64,000 bases of DNA from Bacteroides intestinalis DSM 17393. GTDB lineage: Bacteria > Bacteroidota > Bacteroidia > Bacteroidales > Bacteroidaceae. Of this stretch, positions 16,087 to 25,335 are shown piece by piece. The notes beneath the pieces were generated by a model that worked only from the letters and a program-made list of their open reading frames with translations, was not told the origin of the DNA and ran no database searches. The position numbers and the translations under genes were made by a program. Each line of letters begins with the position of its first letter. Position 1 is the first letter of the stretch. The stretch covers positions 1,054,001-1,118,000 of the forward strand of contig NZ_ABJL02000008.1 in assembly GCF_000172175.1 (NCBI RefSeq). The letters run 5' to 3'.

Positions 16087-18576
16087 TTATTTTTTAATTT
16101 TTATCCTCAGGTAAGCACGGTCATCAAAAGAGCAGTTTCCTTTCTTTATCCCTTTTGTACTCTTATACAACCGCATACACAGAGGATCTTTTTCCAAAAT
16201 ATCTGCAAGATAACATTCCGACTCATGCAAAGTAGAATACAGATGAGGATAACCGTCGGAAGACAATACCACCTCCTCCGCATCGCCCACAGGGAAAATA
16301 TTCACCTGCTTCATCTGCACGGGAAAACCATCGAATACAGGAAATGCAAATCGTTGCCCTTTTACCGGACAGTTCTGCAAAACAGCCTGTTTTTGCAGAA
16401 AAGGATAGATAAACTCCCGTCCCAGATCGTGAGATTCCAAATCTTTCAGCGTAGCCCCATCCAGCAAAGCAACTTCATTGACTACCGCACGTGCATTTGC
16501 CATGATAGCATCAATCTCTTTCTCATTAGAGGAATATAGATTACCAATGATACACTGACAATCACCCACCTGCCAAACTTCATTCCGGGCATAGCTATAA
16601 ATCACGCCATTAGCCGTAAAACGTTTCCTCGGCTTTGCCTTCAGTTCATCAAGCAAATTATGCTCCACATAAAAATCATGTATTTTCTCTGTTATGCGGC
16701 TAATGGCACCAGCAGCATCAATATCCTTCGGAAAATCGTGTATAGCCTCCAAAGCAAGTTCCATAGCCAGGCGACCGGTTTTCTTACCCTCATAAGTGAA
16801 GGTAGATTTAGCCGTAGCCCCATCAATCACCGCCGCAAAGTAGGGAGTAACAATAATGCCATCCTCATTGGTCTGCGGACTCTTCTTGCCTTTCAGAAAA
16901 CACTCCTCAACCATAAAGTGAGGAACAGAAGGAGCCTGATATTCATTTTCTGACTGTAGGTATGTCCAATCGCGTTTACAATCCATTACTTTCGATTTAT
17001 GTTTCAAATAATCAATCAGGTATGCCGGACGGTCTGTCTGCAAGATCGTTGCACCCAGATTATCTATCAGATATCCGTAACCTTTATCCCGATTGGCCAG
17101 TGAACAATCATCATCATGTCCGCCCGCATGTGTATCCCACAAGGTATTATACCAAATATGGGATTTCCCGGTCATTATCTTCTTCACTTCGTAAGGTAAC
17201 GGATTGGTATCATGGGCGAACTTAAATTCAATAGCCACCGGTTTCAATACCCGAAGATAATCATTTAACTTCTGAATGGCATCTTCTTCATCCAAATTAA
17301 CTTTCGGCATGAAAACCACCTTATCCAGATATTTCCCGTAATCACGCTTCACATCTTCCGCCGGAGCATTACTTTTCATGATTACCAGGTTGGTAGTTCC
17401 CGTCTTCTCTAATAATTCATACACCTGGTCGAAGTAATCAAAAGCCTTATCCAAATTCAACATCACTTTTCCTTTGGCTGCCAATAACGCTTCTTCCAAG
17501 GTGGGAACCTTGTAAATGGTCTTAATATGACACCCATTCCGCAAACGCAACGCTTTAATTTCGGCTAAAGTATGATCTTCAGGTTTTCCTTTTCCAGTAG
17601 TAGTACGATCGAGGGTATTGTCGTGCAGTAAAATCAGATGCCCGTCTTTGGTACGGGCAAGATCCACCTCCACAATATCCACTCCCATCCGAATGGCATT
17701 CTCTATGGCTTCCAATGAATTTTCGCAGGCATTGCGCCAATCGCCACGGTGAGCGGCAACAAGTACTTCCTTACTATTCGATTCAAATAATTTAGAACGT
17801 ATCTGTACCAATCTTGAAACCTTTTCCCCTGACAGTTCCAAATATTTCTTCGCATACCGTTTTCCTAATTCTCTTTGCGACCGTGTATCAAAGTGGAATT
17901 CATCAATATTAGTCAACCCTTCGGAAGAAACAAGTCCAGCATAAGGTATGCTATCGGGAATCAAAGCAATTTTTTCTACGATATGCGAATAGTCCGGATT
18001 CCAGCGTCCTATTTCTCCTGCAATAAATGGCAAATCCGGAATCCCCAAATCACTACGCAAATCAGCAACCAATGTATTCAGATGATTCAGATAGCTCTGA
18101 TAATCATCCCGGTTAGACTCCCCTTGATGCCAAATGATAGTTGCCGGTTTCAGGTCAGGGCGCTCGCGCAAAGCTTGTTTGATACGGAACAATGTTTTCT
18201 CATAATATCCGGCAGTATCGTTTTTCATAAAACGCTCTAAAGCGGTTCCTCCACGTGCATTGACCACAAAAAATATAGTATCCTGTAATTGCTCGGACAA
18301 TGTTTCAGCAAAAGTATATCCGGGGCCCAACTTCTGCATAGCGATATCCTTGCGGATATTCGAAAAACGATTCAATGGGTTTCGGAGCACTTCAAAATGC
18401 CCATCCGCATTCAGCAGTTTTACCATTGGGCAAACTGCCATGTCCGCATCTTCTATTGGTGCCCTGCCCGACATATTAGATTGTCCGAGCAGAATAAACA
18501 AACGCTTATGGGCACTTGCTTGGGAAGCGACCAAGGTAGTAATCAATAGAAATAAAAATATATATATTTTCTTCAT
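16087..18576 (-). CDS. Secreted SGNH esterase / glycerophosphodiesterase / PP2C-like triple fusion
   Basis: 829 residues with a signal peptide (IYIFLFLLITTLVASQASA). Domain 1 (about 24-250) is an SGNH/sialate O-acetylesterase-like esterase: GQSNMSG (S33), WHQGESN (150-155), DEFH (D225, H228). Domain 2 (about 270-525) is a glycerophosphodiester phosphodiesterase: AAHRGDW (H276, R277), VEVDL (E303, D305), LLHDN (H318). Domain 3 (about 550-829) resembles a PPM/PP2C metal phosphatase: AAVIDGAT (D585), VGDCQCI (D672), LSSDGYP (D774). All key residues appear present. The three activities could strip acyl, glycerophosphate and phosphate groups from one substrate in sequence; that is inference. It lies downstream of the fibre-like gene and a truncated SusC. 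Confidence 0.85.
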   Translation of the reverse strand: MKKIYIFLFLLITTLVASQASAHKRLFILLGQSNMSGRAPIEDADMAVCPMVKLLNADGHFEVLRNPLNRFSNIRKDIAMQKLGPGYTFAETLSEQLQDTIFFVVNARGGTALERFMKNDTAGYYEKTLFRIKQALRERPDLKPATIIWHQGESNRDDYQSYLNHLNTLVADLRSDLGIPDLPFIAGEIGRWNPDYSHIVEKIALIPDSIPYAGLVSSEGLTNIDEFHFDTRSQRELGKRYAKKYLELSGEKVSRLVQIRSKLFESNSKEVLVAAHRGDWRNACENSLEAIENAIRMGVDIVEVDLARTKDGHLILLHDNTLDRTTTGKGKPEDHTLAEIKALRLRNGCHIKTIYKVPTLEEALLAAKGKVMLNLDKAFDYFDQVYELLEKTGTTNLVIMKSNAPAEDVKRDYGKYLDKVVFMPKVNLDEEDAIQKLNDYLRVLKPVAIEFKFAHDTNPLPYEVKKIMTGKSHIWYNTLWDTHAGGHDDDCSLANRDKGYGYLIDNLGATILQTDRPAYLIDYLKHKSKVMDCKRDWTYLQSENEYQAPSVPHFMVEECFLKGKKSPQTNEDGIIVTPYFAAVIDGATAKSTFTYEGKKTGRLAMELALEAIHDFPKDIDAAGAISRITEKIHDFYVEHNLLDELKAKPRKRFTANGVIYSYARNEVWQVGDCQCIIGNLYSSNEKEIDAIMANARAVVNEVALLDGATLKDLESHDLGREFIYPFLQKQAVLQNCPVKGQRFAFPVFDGFPVQMKQVNIFPVGDAEEVVLSSDGYPHLYSTLHESECYLADILEKDPLCMRLYKSTKGIKKGNCSFDDRAYLRIKIKK

Positions 18577-18634
18577 ACTTATTTTAGCTTAAAAACAACA
18601 TTCTATTTTTCTACAGATATAAATCATCTACTCA

Positions 18635-19819
18635 CTACTTTTTTGATTCCTGCAATTGTGCTTTTAACGAATCTATTTCTTTCTGCTGCCGAATAGTATA
18701 AAGAGTTAGTTCTTCGATTTTTTGCAGAAGTATCTTATTCATATCATGTTGAGAGTAACCTTCCTCAGCAACTTGCTCTGCAGAAGGAACATCGGATAAA
18801 TGATTATTATCTTGTATAAAATCAGCCACCTCATAGATAGTTGGCAGACTATAGTCTTTGCTGAAAACAAAATCCGACCAAGAGGAGTTAGGAGCAATAG
18901 CGTAATCTTCGGAGAGAATACCCTTTTTTACAAATAATCGATACTTATTTTTTAATTCCGCACGAATTTTTGACACATCATCGTGTGACAAATCCACATA
19001 CAGGTTACGATCAGCACTAATAAATAATGCAGAACCATTATTTGTTCCAAGATGAAGCCCATGATTCGAGTATGTGCCTATCCACCCATCATCATGATTC
19101 ACCGCATATCCTAAAAACAAATTAACATGATTATCAAAAAGTAGAGACATCGGAACAGTAGTACTCACCTCATTAGCTTTTACTGCAAGTTGTGGATTAT
19201 CATTTGCTTCAACACCTGCAGTTCCCCAAAAGCCCAAACCTCCGTTACTCCCAATACGCATCATCTTATTATTATTAGCATTATTTATAGTTGGGTCATT
19301 ATTACGACCAGGCCCCAGACTTGTCCAATATTTATCATCAAAATAAACCTTATCGTACAAATAAATCTTATGTCCGATGGCAGACCTTACATGCAAACCT
19401 TCACTATCGCCATTTGATGTAATAGTAGATTTGCTACCAGTTGTGAGCAAATCCAAAGTATTACTATTTGAAGGATCCAAGGCTCTGACAGAAAAGCCCT
19501 CAGCGCAAACCCACCCCTCTACACCAATAGTAAGATTGCTAATTGTTTTTAGAATATTATTAAACATTGCAGGAGATATTTGATAAGCACTACTTGGTTT
19601 CAAAAGTCCCCATTGTCCCGAATTATTTATAAATCCTCTGGTTATACTTCCCGCACTAAAACGAATCCCCCACACATCGTCAGGCGCCAATGGCGCATTT
19701 CTAAGATTATCAATATACTCACCAGCGCCTGATCCGTTGGAATACATTCTATATATAGACTGTGCATGAATATTAAAACCACACATTAAAACAGTAAGTA
19801 TCAAAATAACTTTTTTCAT
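18635..19819 (-). CDS. Secreted fibre-like protein with tail-fibre C-terminal motif
   Basis: 394 residues with signal peptide (KKVILILTVLMCGFNIHAQ). The middle has short repeated beta-type segments rich in Asn and Gly. The last 90 residues contain WSDFVFSKDYSLPTIYEVADF, HLSDVPSAEQVAEEGYSQHD and a coiled coil (LLQKIEELTLYTIRQQKEI). That end is common in Bacteroidetes secreted proteins related to phage tail-fibre/S74 ends, though no complete S74 autoprotease is evident. Trimerisation at the cell surface is inferred. It sits 11 bp after the LamG protein and 58 bp before the fusion enzyme, in an apparent operon. Confidence 0.75.
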   Translation of the reverse strand: MKKVILILTVLMCGFNIHAQSIYRMYSNGSGAGEYIDNLRNAPLAPDDVWGIRFSAGSITRGFINNSGQWGLLKPSSAYQISPAMFNNILKTISNLTIGVEGWVCAEGFSVRALDPSNSNTLDLLTTGSKSTITSNGDSEGLHVRSAIGHKIYLYDKVYFDDKYWTSLGPGRNNDPTINNANNNKMMRIGSNGGLGFWGTAGVEANDNPQLAVKANEVSTTVPMSLLFDNHVNLFLGYAVNHDDGWIGTYSNHGLHLGTNNGSALFISADRNLYVDLSHDDVSKIRAELKNKYRLFVKKGILSEDYAIAPNSSWSDFVFSKDYSLPTIYEVADFIQDNNHLSDVPSAEQVAEEGYSQHDMNKILLQKIEELTLYTIRQQKEIDSLKAQLQESKK

Positions 19820-19830
19820 ATCACCTATCT

Positions 19831-21180
19831 TTAACTATTAACAAAAACTTTTTTATTTATCCGATAATTATCCGATTCAACAATAACCAAACATACACCA
19901 TTAATTTGTAATCGGATATCTCGTTCCAAGAGTTGTACATTACTAAAAAGTAATTCCTTCAACAACATTCCCTGAGAATCGGTCAGACGAATCCTAACAT
20001 TTTCCCCTTCAGGAAAACGAATGTGAACTCGAATGACTCCTGCACCTTTATCAAAATAGATTTCTTCAAATAAAAGGGGAATATCGTGGCTTTCTCCTAT
20101 ATCACTTTTTATCTGCTTTTTACCTTCCCATTGCCCAATACACCATCTTTGAGAATCAGCATTATCCGGCACTTGCTGAAACACTCCTTCACGTGTATCT
20201 GACAAACTCATCCCAGTCGCAATATTGATAATAGTGTACAATCTCCCTTTCGCCGTATCTTTCATTGGATAAATAGACCACTTCTGATTATCAGATTCCA
20301 CATCAGATGTCATTGACAAAGCATATCCGGCATCTGCACTAAGAAAAGACAAATCACTTTGATTTTGCAAAGTATGCTGTAATGCCCCTTGAAATCCTAC
20401 GCAATGAAAATACCAGGTAGAAGAATAAAGAGGAATGCCTGTTTCTACATTAAACAATGATTCACTTCCCATACTGAACTGTGATTCGAATTGATATAAT
20501 ATTGAAACTTGCTCACCAGATAATGCAGTATCATAAATTTTGAAATCATCTATTCCAGTACTGGGAATATGATCTACCGCCCCAATACACATTGATGTAA
20601 ACAAATTCCAGTCCGGTATAAAAGCAGAATAACATTCCGTCATTTTTCCTTTAGGCGTAACTAAATAAAAGTGAGTGCCATCGTCAGAATAAGTGAGTGC
20701 CACAAAATACCATCCCTTTCCTTCATTAAAATTCGAATCATCCCACATCCATTGCTGATCCGGTAATACATTCTTCTGATTATCCGTGTGATAAATATCC
20801 AACACAGCCCGTACACCTTTTCTTTTCATTCCAAACAACAAATTTCCATCTTGATCTTTTGTCCAAAAAGCCTGAGAAATGGAGTCTTGACTAACATATA
20901 ACCAGTAGGTCAAAGTCAGCTCCCTTTGTCCCTGTTCACCAGACGTAACAAGAGGAAAAGACAAATAACTATCTTCTTTATCAAAAGATATGGCTTTTCC
21001 ATTTGTCCCAAACCTATCGGCAAGTGCATGAACAGCTCCATGAATATCCGCAGTCTGACCAGACATAATATCTTCTGAATCAGTTCCGTTCAGAGGAAAA
21101 CATTTTTGCGGTAATGGAATCTCCTGAGCACATAAACAAGACGAAAAGCACAAAGTCATCATTAATATTATATTTCTCAT
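19831..21180 (-). CDS. Secreted LamG plus ricin-type lectin protein
   Basis: 449 residues from ATG 21180 (a GTG lies two codons upstream). An 'AGAGGTG' sequence 5 nt before the ATG supports this start. After the signal peptide (ILMMTLCFSSCLCA) comes a concanavalin-like LamG domain (about 25-215; ELTLTYWLYVSQDS, GWYFVALTYSDDGTHFYL, GIDDFKIYDTALSGEQV), then a ricin-B-like beta-trefoil part (about 230-355) with QKWSIYP and QRWCIGQW as QxW repeats, and a C-terminal beta domain. It binds carbohydrate, most probably; the ligand is unknown. Confidence 0.75.
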   Translation of the reverse strand: MRNIILMMTLCFSSCLCAQEIPLPQKCFPLNGTDSEDIMSGQTADIHGAVHALADRFGTNGKAISFDKEDSYLSFPLVTSGEQGQRELTLTYWLYVSQDSISQAFWTKDQDGNLLFGMKRKGVRAVLDIYHTDNQKNVLPDQQWMWDDSNFNEGKGWYFVALTYSDDGTHFYLVTPKGKMTECYSAFIPDWNLFTSMCIGAVDHIPSTGIDDFKIYDTALSGEQVSILYQFESQFSMGSESLFNVETGIPLYSSTWYFHCVGFQGALQHTLQNQSDLSFLSADAGYALSMTSDVESDNQKWSIYPMKDTAKGRLYTIINIATGMSLSDTREGVFQQVPDNADSQRWCIGQWEGKKQIKSDIGESHDIPLLFEEIYFDKGAGVIRVHIRFPEGENVRIRLTDSQGMLLKELLFSNVQLLERDIRLQINGVCLVIVESDNYRINKKVFVNS

Positions 21181-21191
21181 AAGCACCTCTT

Positions 21192-21380
21192 TTAATTATC
21201 CTTACTAAATTCATTATTCAATGTCGAACGTAATTCAGAATACTTAAACTCATAAATACCTATTTCCTCTGGCATCGTAAATGTTGTTGAAGGATTTGGA
21301 TCACCAAAAACCAACTTTGCCAGTGGAGAACGAGTAAGAAAGCCATTCATTATATGGAAGCGGGGAGAATCAATTCGGCT
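21192..21380 (-). pseudogene. 3' remnant of a gene deleted together with the SusC end
   Basis: After the SusC stop, a different frame stays open for about 62 codons to TAA at 21192 (reads RIDSPRFHIMNGFLTRSP and ends NNEFSKDN). It has no obvious start signal of its own, begins within the SusC end, and does not resemble a SusC C-terminus. It looks like the tail of a downstream gene joined to SusC by deletion. The family is not recognised. Confidence 0.5.
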
Positions 21381-24351
21381 TATTTAAGTATTCAATATTA
21401 TTATTGAGCATGGCCCCTGCACTGGCATACAAGAAAATAGAAAAATCAAAACCTTTATAGGTTATGTTATTGACCATACTTGCAATAAACTTCGGACTGG
21501 TAGAGCCCAATATTTTTCGATCAGCTTCTGTTATCTTCTTATCACCGTTATCCCATATTTTTATATCTCCCGGTTTAAAGCTTGCGCCATTTTTATTGAA
21601 CTCAGACATTTCAGCCAAGTCTTCCGAAGTATTCTGCCAGATTCCTATTTTTTCATAATCATAATGCACATTTATAGGATGTCCGATGAACCATTTATTA
21701 CCCACATCATCAACTTTTCCATTATACAAAGATTCAATGGATTCTTTATTAGCGTAGAACATTACATCTGTAGTCCATTGGAATGCTCTTGTATTCACAT
21801 TTAAGGTAGATAAAGATATTTCAATACCCTTATTCTTTGTTTCTCCTACATTGGAAAGAACACTTCCGAAGCCTGAAACGACCGGTATCTGACGTTCCAA
21901 TAATAGATCAGAAGTATGTTGAAGATACAAATCAACAGTTCCACTCAATCTATTATTTAAAAAACCGAAGTCAATGCCGACATTCCACTGTTTCGTTGTT
22001 TCCCAAGTCAATTCACTATTAGCCATAATACTAGGTGCATATCCTAATACTTCGGAAGCGCCATTATCCCATACATATTTAGACAAACTAAGTCCTCCTC
22101 TTGTCATATAAGGATCTATAGCCGAATTTCCTGTTTTGCCCCAACCAGCTCTCAATTTTAAGTTCGACATTACATTCTGCCTCTTCATAAACGCTTCTTC
22201 ACTAACTCGCCATGCCAAAGCCACAGAAGGAAAAGCAACCCACTTATGACCTTCTGCCAAACGGGAAGAGCCATCATAACGTACGGAACCTGTAAAAAGA
22301 TATCTTTCTTTATAACTATAATTCAAACGTCCCATAAAAGATGCCATAGTCCATTTTGTCAGATTACTGCCGATATTATCTATAATGGAAGAAGAAGCCA
22401 AATCATTATACAGCAGCTTATCAGAAGTTATATCTTGTACACCTATCTTATTCGATTCTGTTTTATCCTCTTGAATAGATTGCAACAGGGTTACACCTAC
22501 AGTATGATCCTTACCAAAATCACGGTTATAGAATAGCATATTCTCAAGTGTCATCATCGTATATTTACTCATACCATTGTAAGCATAGGAAGTACCTAAC
22601 TGCCGGGTACTGGTATTGGAAGAGTAAAACTGATAATCCTGTTTGGTACGAGCGTCAAGACCTAAGTTACTCTTAAATTTTAATCCTTCTACCGGAAAAG
22701 TCACTTCAATATAATAACTTCCCAAATATCGGCTAACTTTTTCTGGTGCGGATACAGCTCCTTTTTCGAGGTTCATTAAAGGATTCCACATCTGAGCATC
22801 AGAAGCAACCAGTTGCGTAGGAGTGCCATCTTCATTACGCAACGCCCCCAAAGGGCTGATACGGTACATATAGGCATCACTTTCCATGCCACTGCCACGT
22901 TCCTTTACAGAGTGCGAGTATTGTGTTTGAAGACCAAACTTAAACCATTTATTAATTTCATGATTTAAGTTTAAACGTATGGAATAACGTTCGTAACTTT
23001 GATCTTTCATTATACCTTCATTCTTATTATAAGTGGCAGATGCCAAAAAGTTCGTCTTCGCATTTCCGCCGTTGACGCTTATCTGATGATCGGTTATAAT
23101 ACCATCGCGCGTTACATGATCAAACCAATTATCAGAACGTATTCTTGACGGATCGTAATTTCCATTTTCATCATAAGCCATCATCAATGATTCAAGTACA
23201 TAAGCATCTTGCTTAAACATTGGATTTGCCATATCAGCCGCTTTGTCGGGGTGATCCATAGGATATTTATTCGAACTATTTGTATTACGATAAGCTTCAC
23301 GCACATATTCGGCATATTGGGCGCCGTTCATTAAATCCAGTTTATTCTGCATAGTCTGAACACCAAAGTATCCGGAATAGTCAACCTGCGTTTTTCCGTC
23401 CTTTCCTTGTTTTGTCGTAATCAGTACAACCCCATTAGCACCTCTGGAACCATAAATAGCTGTAGCAGAAGCATCTTTCAAAACCTCCATTGATGCAATA
23501 TCTGAAGGACTAATTTCACGAAGACCACCTGTAATAGGAACGCCATCAACCACATACAATGGTTCATTACTTGCATTGATTGAACGCTTACCGCGAATTA
23601 AAACTGATGGAGAAGTACCTGGTGCCCAATTATCTTGAGAAACCAACACACCGGAAGCACGCCCTTGCAGAGCTTCAGAAGCAGAAGTAACAGGTACAGA
23701 AGCAATTTTTGTTGCATCTACGGAAGTCATAGCACCTGTTACATCCCTTTTTCTTTGCACACCATAACCAACTACCACGACTTCATCAATCAACTCACTA
23801 TCTTCCTGAAGTATTATATTGGAGAGATTTTTATCGGATGCTTTCAGTTTAATAGTCTTATAACCAACATACGAAATAGTCAGAGTAGAATTCTCAGGAA
23901 CACCTGTCAAAGAATATTCACCATCTATATTAGTTATCGTACCATTAGACGTTTCATCTACTAAAATACTGGCACCAATTACAGGTTCGCCTTTTTCATC
24001 AAGAACAGTACCTGAAATCTTCTTTGTTTTCCTCGTTTGCTGCAGAGAATCCGAAGTCTTCTTCTCTTTCAGATAGATTTTCTTCTCACCAATTTCAAAA
24101 GCCACATTCGTACCAGTGAACAATTTACTAAGTACATTGGACAGATCTTCATCTTTTGCTTCAATGGTAACCATTCTGTCCGGATCAACCGTAGGACGAC
24201 TGTATGCCACAGTGAGCCCGGTTTGCTGCGTAATGGCATCAAAGACTTTTGTTAACTTAACTTGCCGGAATTGCAAAGTCACTTTCTGAGCAGAGACCGT
24301 TAAACAAGTCATAAAGCCTAAAAGAAGTACAAGTAAAATCTTGTGTTTCAT
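21370..24351 (-). CDS. SusC/RagA-type TonB-dependent receptor, C-terminally truncated
   Basis: 993 residues. Signal peptide (ILLVLLLGFMTCLTVSAQ), STN domain (about 24-100), CarboxypepD-reg-like domain (about 112-195, ISGTVLDEKGEPVIGA), plug (VVVGYGVQRKRDVTGAM; YVVDGVPITGG; SIEVLKDASATAIYG-type motif) and barrel. It ends abruptly at YLNKPN, where normal SusC proteins continue about 100 residues with the last barrel strands. The missing C-terminal strand is needed for membrane insertion, so the product may be non-functional. The STN domain implies a partner FecR; the sigma/FecR pair at 27254-28902 is the obvious candidate, now separated by an IS and toxin-antitoxin debris. No SusD follows. Confidence 0.9.
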   Translation of the reverse strand: MKHKILLVLLLGFMTCLTVSAQKVTLQFRQVKLTKVFDAITQQTGLTVAYSRPTVDPDRMVTIEAKDEDLSNVLSKLFTGTNVAFEIGEKKIYLKEKKTSDSLQQTRKTKKISGTVLDEKGEPVIGASILVDETSNGTITNIDGEYSLTGVPENSTLTISYVGYKTIKLKASDKNLSNIILQEDSELIDEVVVVGYGVQRKRDVTGAMTSVDATKIASVPVTSASEALQGRASGVLVSQDNWAPGTSPSVLIRGKRSINASNEPLYVVDGVPITGGLREISPSDIASMEVLKDASATAIYGSRGANGVVLITTKQGKDGKTQVDYSGYFGVQTMQNKLDLMNGAQYAEYVREAYRNTNSSNKYPMDHPDKAADMANPMFKQDAYVLESLMMAYDENGNYDPSRIRSDNWFDHVTRDGIITDHQISVNGGNAKTNFLASATYNKNEGIMKDQSYERYSIRLNLNHEINKWFKFGLQTQYSHSVKERGSGMESDAYMYRISPLGALRNEDGTPTQLVASDAQMWNPLMNLEKGAVSAPEKVSRYLGSYYIEVTFPVEGLKFKSNLGLDARTKQDYQFYSSNTSTRQLGTSYAYNGMSKYTMMTLENMLFYNRDFGKDHTVGVTLLQSIQEDKTESNKIGVQDITSDKLLYNDLASSSIIDNIGSNLTKWTMASFMGRLNYSYKERYLFTGSVRYDGSSRLAEGHKWVAFPSVALAWRVSEEAFMKRQNVMSNLKLRAGWGKTGNSAIDPYMTRGGLSLSKYVWDNGASEVLGYAPSIMANSELTWETTKQWNVGIDFGFLNNRLSGTVDLYLQHTSDLLLERQIPVVSGFGSVLSNVGETKNKGIEISLSTLNVNTRAFQWTTDVMFYANKESIESLYNGKVDDVGNKWFIGHPINVHYDYEKIGIWQNTSEDLAEMSEFNKNGASFKPGDIKIWDNGDKKITEADRKILGSTSPKFIASMVNNITYKGFDFSIFLYASAGAMLNNNIEYLNKPN

Positions 24352-24372
24352 AACTTAAATTTTAGATTAACA

Positions 24373-24399
24373 TTAGTATAAAAATTCGCTTTATACTAA
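24373..24399. repeat. 10-bp inverted repeat in the susC leader
   Basis: Perfect arms TTAGTATAAA (24373-24382) and TTTATACTAA (24390-24399), 21 bp before the susC ATG on the minus strand. It would form a hairpin in the 5' leader. It may be an operator or a leader structure. Confidence 0.55.
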
Positions 24400-24761
24400 G
24401 TAGACACACAAGATTTTGGAGCGGGTGAGAGAAAATAGATTTTTTTTCGATAAATGAGGAAAAAGACCCTTAAAAGCAAAGAATCGTCATTAGCGGTCCA
24501 AAATGTAGCTCGTCATCTTGTATTTTATGTATCTGCACATAAATGTCCAATCATCTATGATGATTTGTACAAATCTACGACTTTTATTATATTCGTGCAA
24601 GAAATCTGAGGATAATGTAAACTGTTCTATTTGATAAAGAGACTTCGTTCATAGAAAGCAGAAAAGATAAAAGGCGGCTATTTCTTGCCGATACCGGCAA
24701 AAATCGCTGTCTTTGAGAATAGAATAAAAATATTTTAATAGAAAACCACGTACGCCCAACC
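24400..24761. other. Gene-free stretch upstream of susC
   Basis: AT-rich. No open frame, no recognisable TAnnTTTG box oriented to susC with a good -33 partner, and no RNA gene seen. It ends at the remains of a toxin gene. The expected ECF-type promoter of susC cannot be assigned from sequence alone. Confidence 0.4.
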
Positions 24762-25045
24762 ATGAGAACATATGAGAGAAAGAAAAAATTTTGCGTGCGT
24801 TAGACCTACTTGTGACAGAGGATAAGATACCACATCACTATATTAAATTCATTAGAGATGGGGTTTATGAGTTTCGTTCTAATTATGGAAATACAGAATT
24901 TCGTGTATTTTTCATTTATGATGGAAATACTATCGTTGTCTTATTCAATGCCTTCAAAAAGAAGACACAGAAAACGCCTGATAGCGAGATAAAGAAAGCG
25001 ATAAAGTTAAAGGAGGAATATTATGCAACTAAAAGAAATCAGTAA
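24762..25045 (+). pseudogene. RelE/HigB-type toxin with damaged N-terminus
   Basis: From about 24791 (TTG) an 84-residue frame holds the body of a RelE/HigB-like toxin: LRALDLLVTEDKIPHHYIKF, VYEFRSNYGNTEFRVFFIYD, IVVLFNAFKKKTQKTPDSEI. Normal homologues start about 25-30 residues earlier with a TYGGYFERF-like segment. Here ATG AGA ACA TAT (24762-24773) remains but the next 40-45 bp seem deleted, and the frames no longer join. Use of TTG 24791 as a start is not excluded. It overlaps the antitoxin start by 23 bp, a usual toxin-antitoxin arrangement. Confidence 0.65.
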
Positions 25046-25328
25046 AGACATTTACGATGTCAGTGCATTGCTTGATGAAGTATTGGGAAAGGAAGGGACT
25101 CCCGAACGTGAAAAGAGCTGCGAAAAGGCATGGGAAGAGTATAATGCCCAGATCCTATTGGATGCCCGTAAAAACGCAAGACTTACGCAGGCAGAACTTG
25201 CCAAGCGTATAGGGGCTGACAAAGGTTATATCTCAAGAATAGAGAGAGGTCTTACAGTTCCAACAGTATCTACTCTATATCGGATTGCAGCAGCTATGGG
25301 ACTAACCGTAGAGTTACGACCTGCGTAA
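25023..25328 (+). CDS. XRE-family antitoxin
   Basis: 101 residues. An N-terminal segment (DIYDVSALLDEVLGKEGTPE) is followed by a Cro/cI helix-turn-helix (about 43-97; DARKNARLTQAELAKRIGADKGYISRIERG). It is the usual partner of the RelE/HigB-type toxin. An AAAGGAGGAA ribosome site (25009-25018) lies just before the ATG. It may survive as a solitary antitoxin, since the toxin in front is damaged. The stop is about 10 bp from the left end of the IS. Confidence 0.85.
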   Translation: MQLKEISKDIYDVSALLDEVLGKEGTPEREKSCEKAWEEYNAQILLDARKNARLTQAELAKRIGADKGYISRIERGLTVPTVSTLYRIAAAMGLTVELRPA

Positions 25329-25335
25329 AAACAAA

